From positions 186,001 through 250,000 of the forward strand of contig NZ_JAKCFI010000005.1 in NCBI RefSeq assembly GCF_021412625.1: a stretch of 64,000 nucleotides of DNA, given 5' to 3'. Shown here piece after piece: positions 9,915 to 19,036 of this stretch (positions are counted from its first letter, which is position 1; each line of letters opens with the position of its first letter). Both the position numbers and the translations under genes were made by a program. Under the pieces are notes generated by a model that searched no databases, was not told the DNA's origin, and saw only the letters and a list, made by a program, of their open reading frames with translations. This stretch comes from Myxococcus stipitatus. GTDB taxonomy: Bacteria; Myxococcota; Myxococcia; Myxococcales; Myxococcaceae.

Positions 9915-12025
9915 TACCGGGCCCCCTCGGAGGCCGTTCCCTCCTTTACCGGCGCCGCGCCCGCCGCCTCGCGGACGCTGCGGAAGTAGTCGCTCTTGAG
10001 CGCGTCCAGCGATTCGGTATGCGAGCCCGGCCCCATCTTCCTGAGCGCCGTCGCCGCCGCCGCGCGAACCTCCGGAAGGTCGTGGAACAGGTCTCTGGCC
10101 ACCGCGTCGGTGGCCTGGGCATCTCCCAGTTCCCCGAGCGCGAGCAGCACGTCCCGCCGCGCGACGCTGTTCGTCTCGTCCAGCGCCTTGAGCAGCGTGG
10201 GGATGGCGTCCTTGGCGCGCAGCCGGCCCAGCAGCGCCGCCGCGAGCGCGGCCTCCGCGCCGCCCTCCCGGACGACGGCCTGGAGCGCCTCGGACGACCC
10301 GGCCGGAATCGCCGTGCCCTTCGACAGGGCGTCTAGCACCAGCAGCTTCTCACTCCCCATCTTCGGCAGCATCTCCACCAGCGCGGCCTGTCCGGACTCG
10401 CCCGACGCCGCCAGCGCCTGGGCCACGGCCTTCTGCATGTCCCGCTCGGGCTCGACGAGGCTCGCCTTGGCGATGGCCACACCCTCGGGTCCCAGATGGG
10501 AAAGCCCCACCAGCGCCGCCGTGCGGAGCACGACGCTCGAGTCCTGCGAGTATCCCTTGAGCAACTCCAGGGCCCCCGGCGCCCGCAGCATCCCCAGCGC
10601 GCGCAGCAGGGTCGCCACCGGCGCCAGCCGCTCCGCGTCGACGTCGTCGACAAGCTCCGTGGGGACACGCGGCTTGACCACCGGGCGCCCCGACTCACGG
10701 ACGCGCGCGGCGTTGAGGGCCTTGACGCGCTCGAAGAGCGAGGTGTGTCGCGCGGCGCGGTCCTCGACGCCGGAGCGGCCCGAGGAATCGGCCGACGGGT
10801 CGTACCCTGGCGCATAGGTCTCCGGCAGCTTCTGGTTGACCCAGTCGGCGCGCAGCGGCTCCAGCCCCTTCGACTCCTGCTCGTAGAGCTTCTGGAGCAG
10901 CGGGACGACGGACGCGTCCCCCACCGCCGTCACGGCCTCCACCGCGAGCATCCGCAGCGCGGCGTCGTTCTGCCCGAGCCACGGCGTCACCTTGGCGAGC
11001 AGCGGCTGGGCGGCCGGCCCCAGGCCGATGACGGCCTGCAGCCCCGTCGCCGCCGTGGCCGGCTTGGTGAGTCGCTCGCCGATGGCCTCCACCGGACAGC
11101 CGCCTCGCGAACGCATCGCCTGCGCCGCGGCGAGCGCGTCCACGGGGGCGCCATCGAGCGCGACCGCGCACAGGGCGGCATCCGTCTCCGGCGTGCGAGG
11201 GAAGGCCAGGATGGCGTCGATGGCGAGCGGGCTCACCGCGCTCTTCTCCACCGCGACGGCCTGGAGGCGCGGGGCGGCGGCCGGATCCTTGAGCTTCATG
11301 AGCGCGGTGAGCGCGGACTCGCGCAGCTCCGGGAAGCTCTCGTCCAGCAGCAGCGCGATGGCTCCCACGGCCCGCTTGTCGCCCGCGTCGCCCAGGCCGC
11401 GCACCGCGGCGGCGGCGAGGATGACCTGGCTGTCACGCACGAGCGGGAGCAGGCGGTTCACCGCCTCGGCCCGGCCGCTCTTGCCCAGCTCCTCCGCGGC
11501 GCCCACGCGCTCGGGCAACGCGCCTTCGGTGAGCGTGAGCAGGTTGCGCTCCCATTGCCCCTTCGCCTCGGCGGCGACGACCTCCGTCATGGCGCCCGGG
11601 ACGTTGGCGTTCTTGAGGGCCTGGACGATGACCTGGCGGGTGGTGCGCCCCCGTCGCCCGTACTGGAGCGTGAGGTACGCCTTCGCCTTGTCGTTCTTGA
11701 CCTTGGAGAGCGCCATGGCCGCGCGGCCCTGGACCTCCTCGTCGGAGTCCTCCAGCAGCTCACCCAGGAGATCCACGACCCGAGGGTCCTGGCTCTCGCC
11801 CAGGGCCACGGCGGCCTCCGCGCGGACGATGGCGGACAGGTCCTTGGCCGCGCGGGTGAAGAGGACGAGGTCGTCCGCGTTGCCTTGCCCGGCCAGCTTC
11901 TTCACCGCGAGGGCTCGGACCTCCGGACGAGGACTCTGGAGGTCGGCCAGGAGCTGGTCGCGGCTGCCATCGCAACCAACGACCAGGGCCAGCATGAGGA
12001 GGAAGGGGCGCGTGCCGGTTCGCAT
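9914..12025 (-). CDS. HEAT-repeat lipoprotein
   Basis: A protein of 703 residues starting with a lipoprotein signal, MRTGTRPFLLMLALVVGCDG (lipobox cysteine at residue 18). Nearly the whole mature part is alpha-solenoid: repeated helices such as RAEAAVALGESQDPRVVDLLGELLED, VRGLGDAGDKRAVGAIALLLDE, ALLGRLRAKDAIPTLLKALDE and RAAAATALRKMG. These are HEAT/PBS-lyase-like repeats, a protein-interaction fold. It is the first gene of a two-gene operon with the cNMP-binding TPR protein. No catalytic motif is seen. A scaffold on the periplasmic side or outer membrane is the likely role. Confidence 0.85.
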   Translation of the reverse strand: MRTGTRPFLLMLALVVGCDGSRDQLLADLQSPRPEVRALAVKKLAGQGNADDLVLFTRAAKDLSAIVRAEAAVALGESQDPRVVDLLGELLEDSDEEVQGRAAMALSKVKNDKAKAYLTLQYGRRGRTTRQVIVQALKNANVPGAMTEVVAAEAKGQWERNLLTLTEGALPERVGAAEELGKSGRAEAVNRLLPLVRDSQVILAAAAVRGLGDAGDKRAVGAIALLLDESFPELRESALTALMKLKDPAAAPRLQAVAVEKSAVSPLAIDAILAFPRTPETDAALCAVALDGAPVDALAAAQAMRSRGGCPVEAIGERLTKPATAATGLQAVIGLGPAAQPLLAKVTPWLGQNDAALRMLAVEAVTAVGDASVVPLLQKLYEQESKGLEPLRADWVNQKLPETYAPGYDPSADSSGRSGVEDRAARHTSLFERVKALNAARVRESGRPVVKPRVPTELVDDVDAERLAPVATLLRALGMLRAPGALELLKGYSQDSSVVLRTAALVGLSHLGPEGVAIAKASLVEPERDMQKAVAQALAASGESGQAALVEMLPKMGSEKLLVLDALSKGTAIPAGSSEALQAVVREGGAEAALAAALLGRLRAKDAIPTLLKALDETNSVARRDVLLALGELGDAQATDAVARDLFHDLPEVRAAAATALRKMGPGSHTESLDALKSDYFRSVREAAGAAPVKEGTASEGAR

Positions 12026-12108
12026 CGGTCTCCGCCGAGGGAAACAGGGAAGAGTCGCAGGGGGTTATATCAACGAGCCCCCTGCCGCCCAATCCGCAGT
12101 GCGATGCT

Positions 12109-14481
12109 TCAGCGCGGCTTGCGAGGCCCCTTGGAGGGTTGGCCGAAGCGGCCCTTCGGAGCCTTGCTGTTCCAGCGGGCCCCAGAACCCTCCTGCTTCT
12201 TCTTTCGCCAGTCCTGGAACTCCCCGGACTTCCGGCCCTCGCCGTCGCCCTCGAAGGAGCGACGTCCCGAAGCCCCGCCGCGCACGACGCGCTCGCGCGG
12301 AGCGCCGTGGTCGTCATAGGGCTTCCAGGAGCGGCTCTCCGACTTGCCGCCCGCGCCACGCGGGCCCTTCGAGGCCGCGCCACCGAACCGGGCACCGCCT
12401 TCCCGCCGGGGAGGACGGGCCTGGGCGCCTTCGTCACCGCCCGCGTTCCACTCACGACGGGCGGGACGTCCCGCGGCGCCACCGAAGCGCGAGCCACCCG
12501 CACGCGCCGCCGGACGAGCCTCGCGGTCGGAGCCGCCGAACCGGGACCCGCCCGTCCGAGCGGGACGCTCCCCTCCGCCGAACCGGGAGCCACCGCCACG
12601 CTCGGCGCGCCCCTCACCGCCGAAGCGCGAGCCACCCGCACGGGCGCCGCCCGTACGCTCGCCGCCGAAGCGCGAGCCACCGGCACGAGCGGGACGGCCC
12701 TCGCTGGAGCGAGCCCCGCCCTCGTCACCCGCGCTCATCTCGCGACGCGCGGGACGATCGCCACCACGCGAACGGGCCGGAGCCTCGTCGCCAGCGCTCC
12801 ACTCGCGACGCGCCGGACGCCCCTCGCCGCCGAAACGGGAACCACCCGCGGGAGCCGGACGCCCCTCGCCGCCGAAACGGGAACCGCCCGCGCGTGCAGG
12901 ACGGCCCTCGCCGCCGAAGCGCGAGCCACCCGCGCGTGCAGGACGCCCCTCGCCGCCGAAACGGGAACCACCGGCGCGTGCAGGACGCCCCTCGCCGCCG
13001 AAACGGGAACCACCGGCGCGTGCAGGACGCCCCTCGTCACCACCGCGAGAACCACCCGCGCCCTCGGAGCGACCCTCTCCGCCAAAACGGGAACCACCCG
13101 CGCGTGCGGGACGGCCCTCGCCACCGAAACGGGAACCACCGGCGCGTGCGGGGCGACCTTCGTCACCGCCGCGAGAACCACCCGCGCGAGCAGGACGGCC
13201 CTCGCCTCCGAAGCGGGAGCCACCCGCGCGAGCAGGACGCCCCTCGCCACCGAAGCGGGAGCCACCCGCGTGCTCGGAGCGACCCTCGCCACCGAAGCGG
13301 GAGCCGCCCGCGCGTACAGGACGCCCCTCACCACCGAAACGAGAACCACCCGCGCGAGCAGGACGCCCCTCCGAGGCCGCCCCACGCTCGGAGCGACCCT
13401 CGCCACCCGCGCTCCACTCGCGACGCGCGGGACGGTCTCCACCACGCGAACGGGCCGGGGCTTCGTCTCCAGCGCCCCACTCGCGACGCGCGGGACGTCC
13501 CTCCCCGGCGCCACCACGCGGGCGCCCGAAGCGAGCCAGGCTGGAGCCACCCTCGGCGACAGGCTTGAAACCACGCTTCTCACCCGCCCCGGCGCGAGCC
13601 GCGGGCTTGCGAGCGGGCCGCTCGGCGGCGGCCTTGCGCGGCGCGGGCGCATCGTCATCCATCGACAGCTCGTCCTCGTCCGTGTCGTCGAAGCCCGGCG
13701 CCGCGCGCCCGTGACGCCGGGGCGGCAGCCGCAGCGACGTCGACGGCGGCGTGGCCTTGCCATCCGACACGGCGTTGAGCAGCTCCACCTCCGAGGTCTT
13801 CAGCGGACGCAGCTCCCCCGGACGCAGCCCCTCCACGCCCACGCCCGCATAGGCCGGACGGAACAGGCGCACCACCGGGTGCCCCACCGCGGCGCACAGC
13901 CGCTTGATGAGGTGCGGGCGGCCCTCGGCCACCACGATCTTCAGCCAGGTGTTCTTCTCGGCCGCCTCGAACACGTCGACGGAGACCGGCGTCGCCATGC
14001 CGTCCTCCAGCCGCACGCCGCCGCGCAGCTTGTCCAGCGTGGCCTTGTCCGGAACCCCCTTCACCTTCGCCAGGTACGTGCGCGGCACCTGGAAGCTCGG
14101 GTGCGTCAGCTTGTGCGCCAGCGCCCCATCGTCGGTGAAGAGCAGCGCCCCCTCGGCGTCGTAGTCCAGGCGGCCCACGGGGAACAGGCGCTTGCCCGTC
14201 TCCTCCACGTAGCTGGCCACCGTGGGCCGGCCCTGGGGATCCGACAGCGTCGTCACCACGCCCACGGGCTTGTAGAGCAGGAAGTAGGACGTCTCATCCG
14301 GCGGCGTGACCAGCTTCCCGTCCACCGAGACCAGGTCCGTCCCGGGCTCCACCCTGCTCCCCAGCTCCGTCACCGTCGTGTTGTTCACCGCCACGCGGCC
14401 CGCGGTGATCAGCTCTTCTGCATGCCGGCGCGAAGCCACTCCCGCGCGGGCCAGGTACTTCTGAAGTCTTTCGGCCGCCAT
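12109..14481 (-). CDS. rluB: RluB/RsuA-type pseudouridine synthase with very long repetitive tail
   Basis: A protein of 790 residues. Residues 1-60 are an S4 RNA-binding domain (LQKYLARAGVASRRHAEELI). The catalytic domain follows with YKPVGVVTT, the catalytic aspartate in GRLDYDAEG (D106) and RPHLIKRLCAAVGHPVVRL. The family normally ends near residue 250; here 540 further residues are Arg/Gly/Ser/Phe-rich and low complexity, with 13 consecutive 14-residue units and looser copies on each side. Such RGG-like tails suggest extra RNA binding or phase separation. The core probably modifies 23S rRNA (U2605 type). It lies 27 bp downstream of scpB on the same strand, the usual neighbourhood (scpA-scpB-rluB). 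Confidence 0.9.
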   Translation of the reverse strand: MAAERLQKYLARAGVASRRHAEELITAGRVAVNNTTVTELGSRVEPGTDLVSVDGKLVTPPDETSYFLLYKPVGVVTTLSDPQGRPTVASYVEETGKRLFPVGRLDYDAEGALLFTDDGALAHKLTHPSFQVPRTYLAKVKGVPDKATLDKLRGGVRLEDGMATPVSVDVFEAAEKNTWLKIVVAEGRPHLIKRLCAAVGHPVVRLFRPAYAGVGVEGLRPGELRPLKTSEVELLNAVSDGKATPPSTSLRLPPRRHGRAAPGFDDTDEDELSMDDDAPAPRKAAAERPARKPAARAGAGEKRGFKPVAEGGSSLARFGRPRGGAGEGRPARREWGAGDEAPARSRGGDRPARREWSAGGEGRSERGAASEGRPARAGGSRFGGEGRPVRAGGSRFGGEGRSEHAGGSRFGGEGRPARAGGSRFGGEGRPARAGGSRGGDEGRPARAGGSRFGGEGRPARAGGSRFGGEGRSEGAGGSRGGDEGRPARAGGSRFGGEGRPARAGGSRFGGEGRPARAGGSRFGGEGRPARAGGSRFGGEGRPAPAGGSRFGGEGRPARREWSAGDEAPARSRGGDRPARREMSAGDEGGARSSEGRPARAGGSRFGGERTGGARAGGSRFGGEGRAERGGGSRFGGGERPARTGGSRFGGSDREARPAARAGGSRFGGAAGRPARREWNAGGDEGAQARPPRREGGARFGGAASKGPRGAGGKSESRSWKPYDDHGAPRERVVRGGASGRRSFEGDGEGRKSGEFQDWRKKKQEGSGARWNSKAPKGRFGQPSKGPRKPR
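12815..13371 (-). repeat. 42-bp coding tandem repeat (13 units)
   Basis: Within the pseudouridine synthase gene a 42-bp unit repeats about 13 times in tandem, encoding EGRPARAGGSRFGG. Variants include EGRPVRA, EGRSEHA, EGRSEGA and GGSRGGD. On both sides the array is flanked by a similar non-unit segment that encodes RPARREW-SAGDEAPARSRGGD, so a larger duplication is also visible. Nucleotide identity between units is high, which means recent slippage or unequal crossover; copy number is expected to vary between strains. Confidence 0.9.
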
Positions 14482-14508
14482 TACTCTTCCTTCTTCATGC
14501 TCTGCCCG

Positions 14509-15516
14509 TCACTCGGGCTTGGGCCCCTCGGCACCCGTCTCGGGTGGCGGGGGCGTGTCCAGGACGCTGGAGCTGACCTTGGTCGTCCGGTCAGCAGCCT
14601 CGATGGCTTCTTCCAGCTCCTCTAGCGCGGCTTCACTCGCCGCGGCGCTCTTTTCCATCCGCTTCGTGAAACCCGGGTCCGACAGCGCCTCCACCGTCCC
14701 GGCGGCCGGCGGCGCCGGCCGGACTTCCTTCTCCACGATGTCCCGATGCTCCTGCGTCAGCTCGTGGAACTCCCGCAGTGTCGGCAGGGCCGACAGGTCC
14801 TTCAGCGCGAAAAACTCCAGGAATTCACGCGTAGTCCCATAGAGGATGGGTCGCCCCACCTCCTCGCGCTTGCCCAGGATCTTGACGAGCTTGCGGTCCA
14901 TCAATGCCTTGAGGACGGCCCCACAGTCCACTCCTCGAATGTCCTCCAGCTCCGGACGGGTGACCGGCTGACGGTAGGCGATGATGGCCAGGGTCTCCAC
15001 GGCGGCCCGGGTGAGTCGCTGGGGCTTCACCCGCAGGTAGCGCCGGACGTATTCGCCGGAGTGCGGATCCGTGCGGAACTGCCAGCCCCCGGCGACCTCG
15101 TACAGGACGATGCCGCTGATGCCGTCCCGGTGGATGCCGGACAGCTGGTTGAGGGCCTCGGCGATGAGCTCCCGGTCGATGCCGGTGGCCTGGTACAGCT
15201 CGTCCACGGACAGGGGACGCTCGGCGACGAAGAGGACGCTCTCCAGCACCGTGCGGATGCGGTCCGGGGACAGCTTGCGGCTCTTGGTGACGAGCTTCTC
15301 GAACGACGTCTCCAGGTCGGGGACGGCATCCGCGTCCTCCTCGATGGCGACGGCCTCGACCTCGTCCAGCTCGTCCGCCGGGCCGGGCCCGGTGACGGCG
15401 GCGATCTCCTCCTCGGAGAAGGGGCTCGGGCCTCCGGAGGCGACCTCCCCGGCCTCCACTTCCTCGACCGGGGGGGCGGCGTTCTTGCCCTTCCGTCCGT
15501 TCCTACCGGTAGTCAC
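14509..15516 (-). CDS. scpB: Segregation and condensation protein B
   Basis: A protein of 335 residues. ScpB, with ScpA and SMC, forms the condensin-like complex for chromosome segregation. The family core is at about 85-255: IRTVLESVLFVAERPLSVDELY, then paired winged helices with RLTRAAVETLAIIAYRQPVTRPELEDIRGVD and GRPILYGTTREFLEFFALKDLSALP. The N-terminal 80 residues are acidic and the C-terminal 70 are charged extensions beyond the usual length of about 190-200. Start is GTG at 15516, overlapping the end of scpA by 14 bp. Confidence 0.95.
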   Translation of the reverse strand: MTTGRNGRKGKNAAPPVEEVEAGEVASGGPSPFSEEEIAAVTGPGPADELDEVEAVAIEEDADAVPDLETSFEKLVTKSRKLSPDRIRTVLESVLFVAERPLSVDELYQATGIDRELIAEALNQLSGIHRDGISGIVLYEVAGGWQFRTDPHSGEYVRRYLRVKPQRLTRAAVETLAIIAYRQPVTRPELEDIRGVDCGAVLKALMDRKLVKILGKREEVGRPILYGTTREFLEFFALKDLSALPTLREFHELTQEHRDIVEKEVRPAPPAAGTVEALSDPGFTKRMEKSAAASEAALEELEEAIEAADRTTKVSSSVLDTPPPPETGAEGPKPE

Positions 15517-16372
15517 TCTCGTCGACCTCCGTGGGGACCAGCCGCTCCAGGGCGTCCCCGTTGGGCAGCAGCAGGATGGGCCCCAGCGGCTCGTCCTGTA
15601 CCACGCGGATGAGGCGCCGCTTCACCATCTCCAGGATGGCCAGGAAGGTGATGACCACCTCCTGGCGCGTGCGGGTCTCCGTCTCGGAGAACAAGCTCTC
15701 GAAGAGCACCTGTCCCTGGGGGCGCAGGCGCTCGACGATGCGGAGGATGGCCTCGGACAGCGTCACCCGCTCGCGCACCACCTCGTGCTGCAGCTTGGGC
15801 TGCAGGCGCTCCAGGACCCGGTCCAGCGCCTCGATGAGCTTGAGGACGCTGAACTCCTGGAGCCCCACCTCCTCCTCGGGGATGGGGACCGCCTCCACGG
15901 GCACGTTGCGCGCGAAGACGTCGCGCCCGAGGATGTCCTGCATCCCCAGGTGCTCGGCGGCGTCCTTGTACTTCTGGTACTCGAGCAGGCGCCGCACCAG
16001 CTCCGCGCGCGGGTCCTCGGGCTCCTCCACCGCCGCCAGCGCCTCGCCGCCCTCCGGCACCGCCACCGCGTCCTGCCGGGGCAGGAGCATGCGGCTCTTG
16101 AGGTGGGCCAGGGTGGACGCCATCACCAGGAACTCCCCGGCGATGTCGAGGTTGATCTCCCGCATCCGCTCCAGGTGCTCCAGGTACTTCTCCGTGATGA
16201 GCGCCAGCGGGATGTCGAAGATGTCGACCCGATGCTCCTTGATGAGGTGGAGCAGCAGGTCCAGCGGACCCTCGAAATTGGGCAGCGCGACGCGGAAGGA
16301 GTCGCCCGGGGTGCGGGGCAACTCCCCTTCAGGGAGGGCGTCGTCCGCCGGCGAGCGAGGACTGTCACTCAC
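15503..16372 (-). CDS. scpA: Segregation and condensation protein A
   Basis: A kleisin subunit of 289 residues that bridges the SMC heads. The N-terminal signature is FEGPLDLLLHLIKEHRVDIFDIPLALITEKYL, followed by GEFLVMASTLAHLKSRMLLP. The C-terminal winged helix is near ETRTRQEVVITFLAILEMVKRR. The length is normal for the family. Start is GTG at 16372 (VSDSPRS read with initiator Met). It is first in the scpA-scpB-pseudouridine synthase run; overlap with scpB suggests translational coupling. Confidence 0.95.
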   Translation of the reverse strand: MSDSPRSPADDALPEGELPRTPGDSFRVALPNFEGPLDLLLHLIKEHRVDIFDIPLALITEKYLEHLERMREINLDIAGEFLVMASTLAHLKSRMLLPRQDAVAVPEGGEALAAVEEPEDPRAELVRRLLEYQKYKDAAEHLGMQDILGRDVFARNVPVEAVPIPEEEVGLQEFSVLKLIEALDRVLERLQPKLQHEVVRERVTLSEAILRIVERLRPQGQVLFESLFSETETRTRQEVVITFLAILEMVKRRLIRVVQDEPLGPILLLPNGDALERLVPTEVDESDYR

Positions 16373-16522
16373 CGGTGGACCCTGGATGCCCTTCTGGCTG
16401 TCGGTGGCGGCGCGTCATCGATTCTGCCGGCCTCGAGCGCGAGCCGGGGGACACACCTCCTTAACAGTGGCTCCCAGGTGGGTCAAACAATCGACCGTGA
16501 ACACCCGTTCAGACATCCGGAT

Positions 16523-17572
16523 TCAGGGGATGCCCACGGCCCTGCGGACCTGGTCCATCAGCCGGGTCGCCTCCTGGCGGGCCCGGTTGGCGCCGTCCTG
16601 GAGGATGCGGTCCAGCTCCGCGGGGTCGGCCGACAGCTCGGCGTACCGCTTCCGGGCAGGCCCGAAGCTGGTGTGGAGCCCCTCCAGCAGCAGCTTCTTG
16701 TACTCGCCATAGCCCTTCCCGCCCGCCTTCCACGAAGCGTCCACGTCGCGGAACTCGGACTCCGGGAGCACGACCTTCAAGAGGTCGTAGAGCGGCACGT
16801 CGCTGGCCAGGGAGGGGTCCGACGGCTTGTCGCCCGGCACCGGCTTGGGCGCTTCGACCGGCGTCGAATCCGTCTTGATGGACATGACGCGCTTCTTCAG
16901 CTCCTTCTCGTCCCCGAACAGGTCCAGCGTGTTCCCGTAGGACTTGGACATCTTCCGTCCGTCGATGCCGGGCACCGTCTGGGTGGAGGTCTGGATGCGC
17001 GCCGACGGCAGCTTGAGGATGCCGGGCGCGTGCCCGCGCTCCTTGCCGTCCGGGTCGGCCGGGTCGTACCCCGGCACGTACTGCACGTTGAACTTCACGG
17101 CCCAGTCGCGGGCGAACTCGATGTGCTGTGTCTGGTCCTTGCCCACGGGGACGGCGTCCGCGCTGTAGAGCAGGATGTCGGCGGCCATCAGCACGGGGTA
17201 CGCGAAGAGGCCGAAGTCCGGGCTCTTCCCTTGCGCCACCTTGTCCTTGTAGCTGGTCGCGCGCTCCAGGTGCGCCACGGGGGTGACGACGCCGAGGATC
17301 CAGTTCAGCTCGAGCACCTCCTTCACGTCGCTCTGGCGGAAGAGCACGGCCTTCTTCGGATCCAATCCGAGCGCCAGGTAGGAGAGCGCGGCGTCGCGCG
17401 TCAGCTCGAGCGCCCGCTTCGGATCGCGCACCTCGTTGAGCGAGTGGTAGTTCGCGATGAAGTAGTAGGCTTGGTCCGCCTCGTCCTGGAGCTGCACGAA
17501 CTGGCGAATCGCGCCGTAGTAGTTGCCGATGTGCAGCTTTCCGGAGGACTGCACGCCTGAGAGGATCCGCAT
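16523..17572 (-). CDS. trpS: Tryptophanyl-tRNA synthetase
   Basis: A class I aminoacyl-tRNA synthetase of 349 residues that charges tRNA-Trp. The HIGH-like motif appears as GKLHIGNYYGAIRQF near the N-terminus; the KMSKS motif is intact in GRKMSKSYGNTL. Other family marks are YFIANYHSL, YPVLMAADILLY and PVGKDQTQHIEFARD. The ATG at 17572 (MRILSGVQSSGKLH) is the family start; the open frame extends upstream but that stretch is not conserved. It is separated from scpA by 150 bp and divergent from the DUF4388 gene. Confidence 0.96.
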   Translation of the reverse strand: MRILSGVQSSGKLHIGNYYGAIRQFVQLQDEADQAYYFIANYHSLNEVRDPKRALELTRDAALSYLALGLDPKKAVLFRQSDVKEVLELNWILGVVTPVAHLERATSYKDKVAQGKSPDFGLFAYPVLMAADILLYSADAVPVGKDQTQHIEFARDWAVKFNVQYVPGYDPADPDGKERGHAPGILKLPSARIQTSTQTVPGIDGRKMSKSYGNTLDLFGDEKELKKRVMSIKTDSTPVEAPKPVPGDKPSDPSLASDVPLYDLLKVVLPESEFRDVDASWKAGGKGYGEYKKLLLEGLHTSFGPARKRYAELSADPAELDRILQDGANRARQEATRLMDQVRRAVGIP

Positions 17573-17841
17573 GTCGGGTTCTTCCGAATCGGGGGCTGGG
17601 GCTGGAAGTCGTGGTTCAGACGCCGGTGGTTCGCACACCCGACGCACCCCTGCAACCCTCCGTTGATTCACGACACACCACCGGACACCCCTCGGGCCCC
17701 GCCTCGCCCCTGCTTGGAAAATTGCGTCCCGCACGAAAATCCCGAGAGATTCCAGGTGGTTGCGGATTGAGCGGCGGTGGGTGGAGCGGTACCCTGAGCT
17801 CCCCAACAGCGAGCAACCCCACCTCGGGAGGTCGGACCGAC

Positions 17842-19026
17842 ATGGAGCCATTCAAGGGAAGTCTCGCCAGCTATCGCCTGCAGATGGTGATGCCACCGCT
17901 GTTCACCACGTCCGGGGTGGAGGGGACGTTGCGCGTGGAGCGCGGGGCGGTGCGGCGCTGCTTCCAGGTGAAGGATGGCTTCCTGGTGGGCGAGAGCTCG
18001 AACGACCCCCGCGAGCACCTGGCCCAGGTGCTGGTGAACCTGCGCATCCTCGACGCGCCGCGGGCCGCGGCGGCCTTCGAGGCGGCGGAGGGCGCGGGCA
18101 TGCCGTACGGCACGTTCCTGGTGCAGCGGTGCTTCGTCGAACTGCCCCGCCTCATCGAGGCCATGGAGCACAAGGCGCGCGAGGCCCTCTTCGACTGCTA
18201 TGGCTGGGAATCGGGCGAGGTGGAGTTCATCCCCAAGCTCCCGCCCGCCTCGCGCGCCGTGGGCCTGCGCCTGTCGCTCAGCGGGATGCACCGGGACGCG
18301 GTGACGCGCCTGCGCGAATGGTCCGTGTTCCGGGACGTGTTCCCGCACCTCGACGCCACGTTCCGGGTGTTCCGTGAGTTCGCGGTGGAGACCTTCTCCG
18401 AGGAGGAGGATCGGCTGCTCGAGCTGGCCGCGGGCGGCGCGACGCTGGGGGAGATGCTGGCCACGGCGAAGGAGGCTCCGCTGTTCGCCGCGCGGTGGAT
18501 TCTGCACCTGTATCGTCGGGGCGCCCTGGCGCCGAGGGTCTCCAAGGGCCCGAAGCTGGGTGAGGCGGCGGAGCTCGCCGAGCTCCTGAGCCTGGTGAAG
18601 CGCTTCCTGGAGACGGGCAAGTACGACCACGCGGTGGCGCTGGCGGCGCAGATCCTCGAACGGGGCCCGGTGCCGGAGGCCCACGCGCTGTACCGCGAGG
18701 CCGAGGTCCGCCTGACGCTGGCCCTGAGCGACGAGCTGTTCGCCCTGGACGGCAGGCTCGTCTTCGAACCCATCCCCCGCCCCACCCCGTCGCAGCTCAC
18801 CGCGGACGACCTCTACCTGTACTCGAAGCTGCGAGGCAGCCGGAGCATCCGTCAGGCGCTGCGCACGGCGGCCATGGGCGAGCTGGCCGCGTCGCGCTCG
18901 GTCCACCGGCTGATGGCCTCGGGACTGATTCACGTCGCCCCCCTCCCGGGTGCCGAGTCCTCCAGCGAGGCCCGTCACACCGCCACGGATCCCCACGCGT
19001 CGCCCGTCGCCAACGTGGCCACCTGA
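17842..19026 (+). CDS. DUF4388 (PATAN-type) domain protein
   Basis: A protein of 394 residues. The first 100 residues fit the DUF4388 fold common in myxobacteria and Deinococcus: MEPFKGSLASYRLQMVMPPL, then GTLRVERGAVRRCFQVKDGFLV, with AQVLVNLRILDAPRAAAAFEAAEGAGMPYGTFLV following. The remainder is helical. The ATG at 17842 has a GGGAGG 11 nt upstream; the frame is open further upstream but reads as non-coding. DUF4388 domains are often found fused to response regulators and protein kinases and are thought to mediate signalling contacts. No kinase or receiver domain is present here. Confidence 0.82.
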   Translation: MEPFKGSLASYRLQMVMPPLFTTSGVEGTLRVERGAVRRCFQVKDGFLVGESSNDPREHLAQVLVNLRILDAPRAAAAFEAAEGAGMPYGTFLVQRCFVELPRLIEAMEHKAREALFDCYGWESGEVEFIPKLPPASRAVGLRLSLSGMHRDAVTRLREWSVFRDVFPHLDATFRVFREFAVETFSEEEDRLLELAAGGATLGEMLATAKEAPLFAARWILHLYRRGALAPRVSKGPKLGEAAELAELLSLVKRFLETGKYDHAVALAAQILERGPVPEAHALYREAEVRLTLALSDELFALDGRLVFEPIPRPTPSQLTADDLYLYSKLRGSRSIRQALRTAAMGELAASRSVHRLMASGLIHVAPLPGAESSSEARHTATDPHASPVANVAT

Positions 19027-19036
19027 GCCCAGGCGT

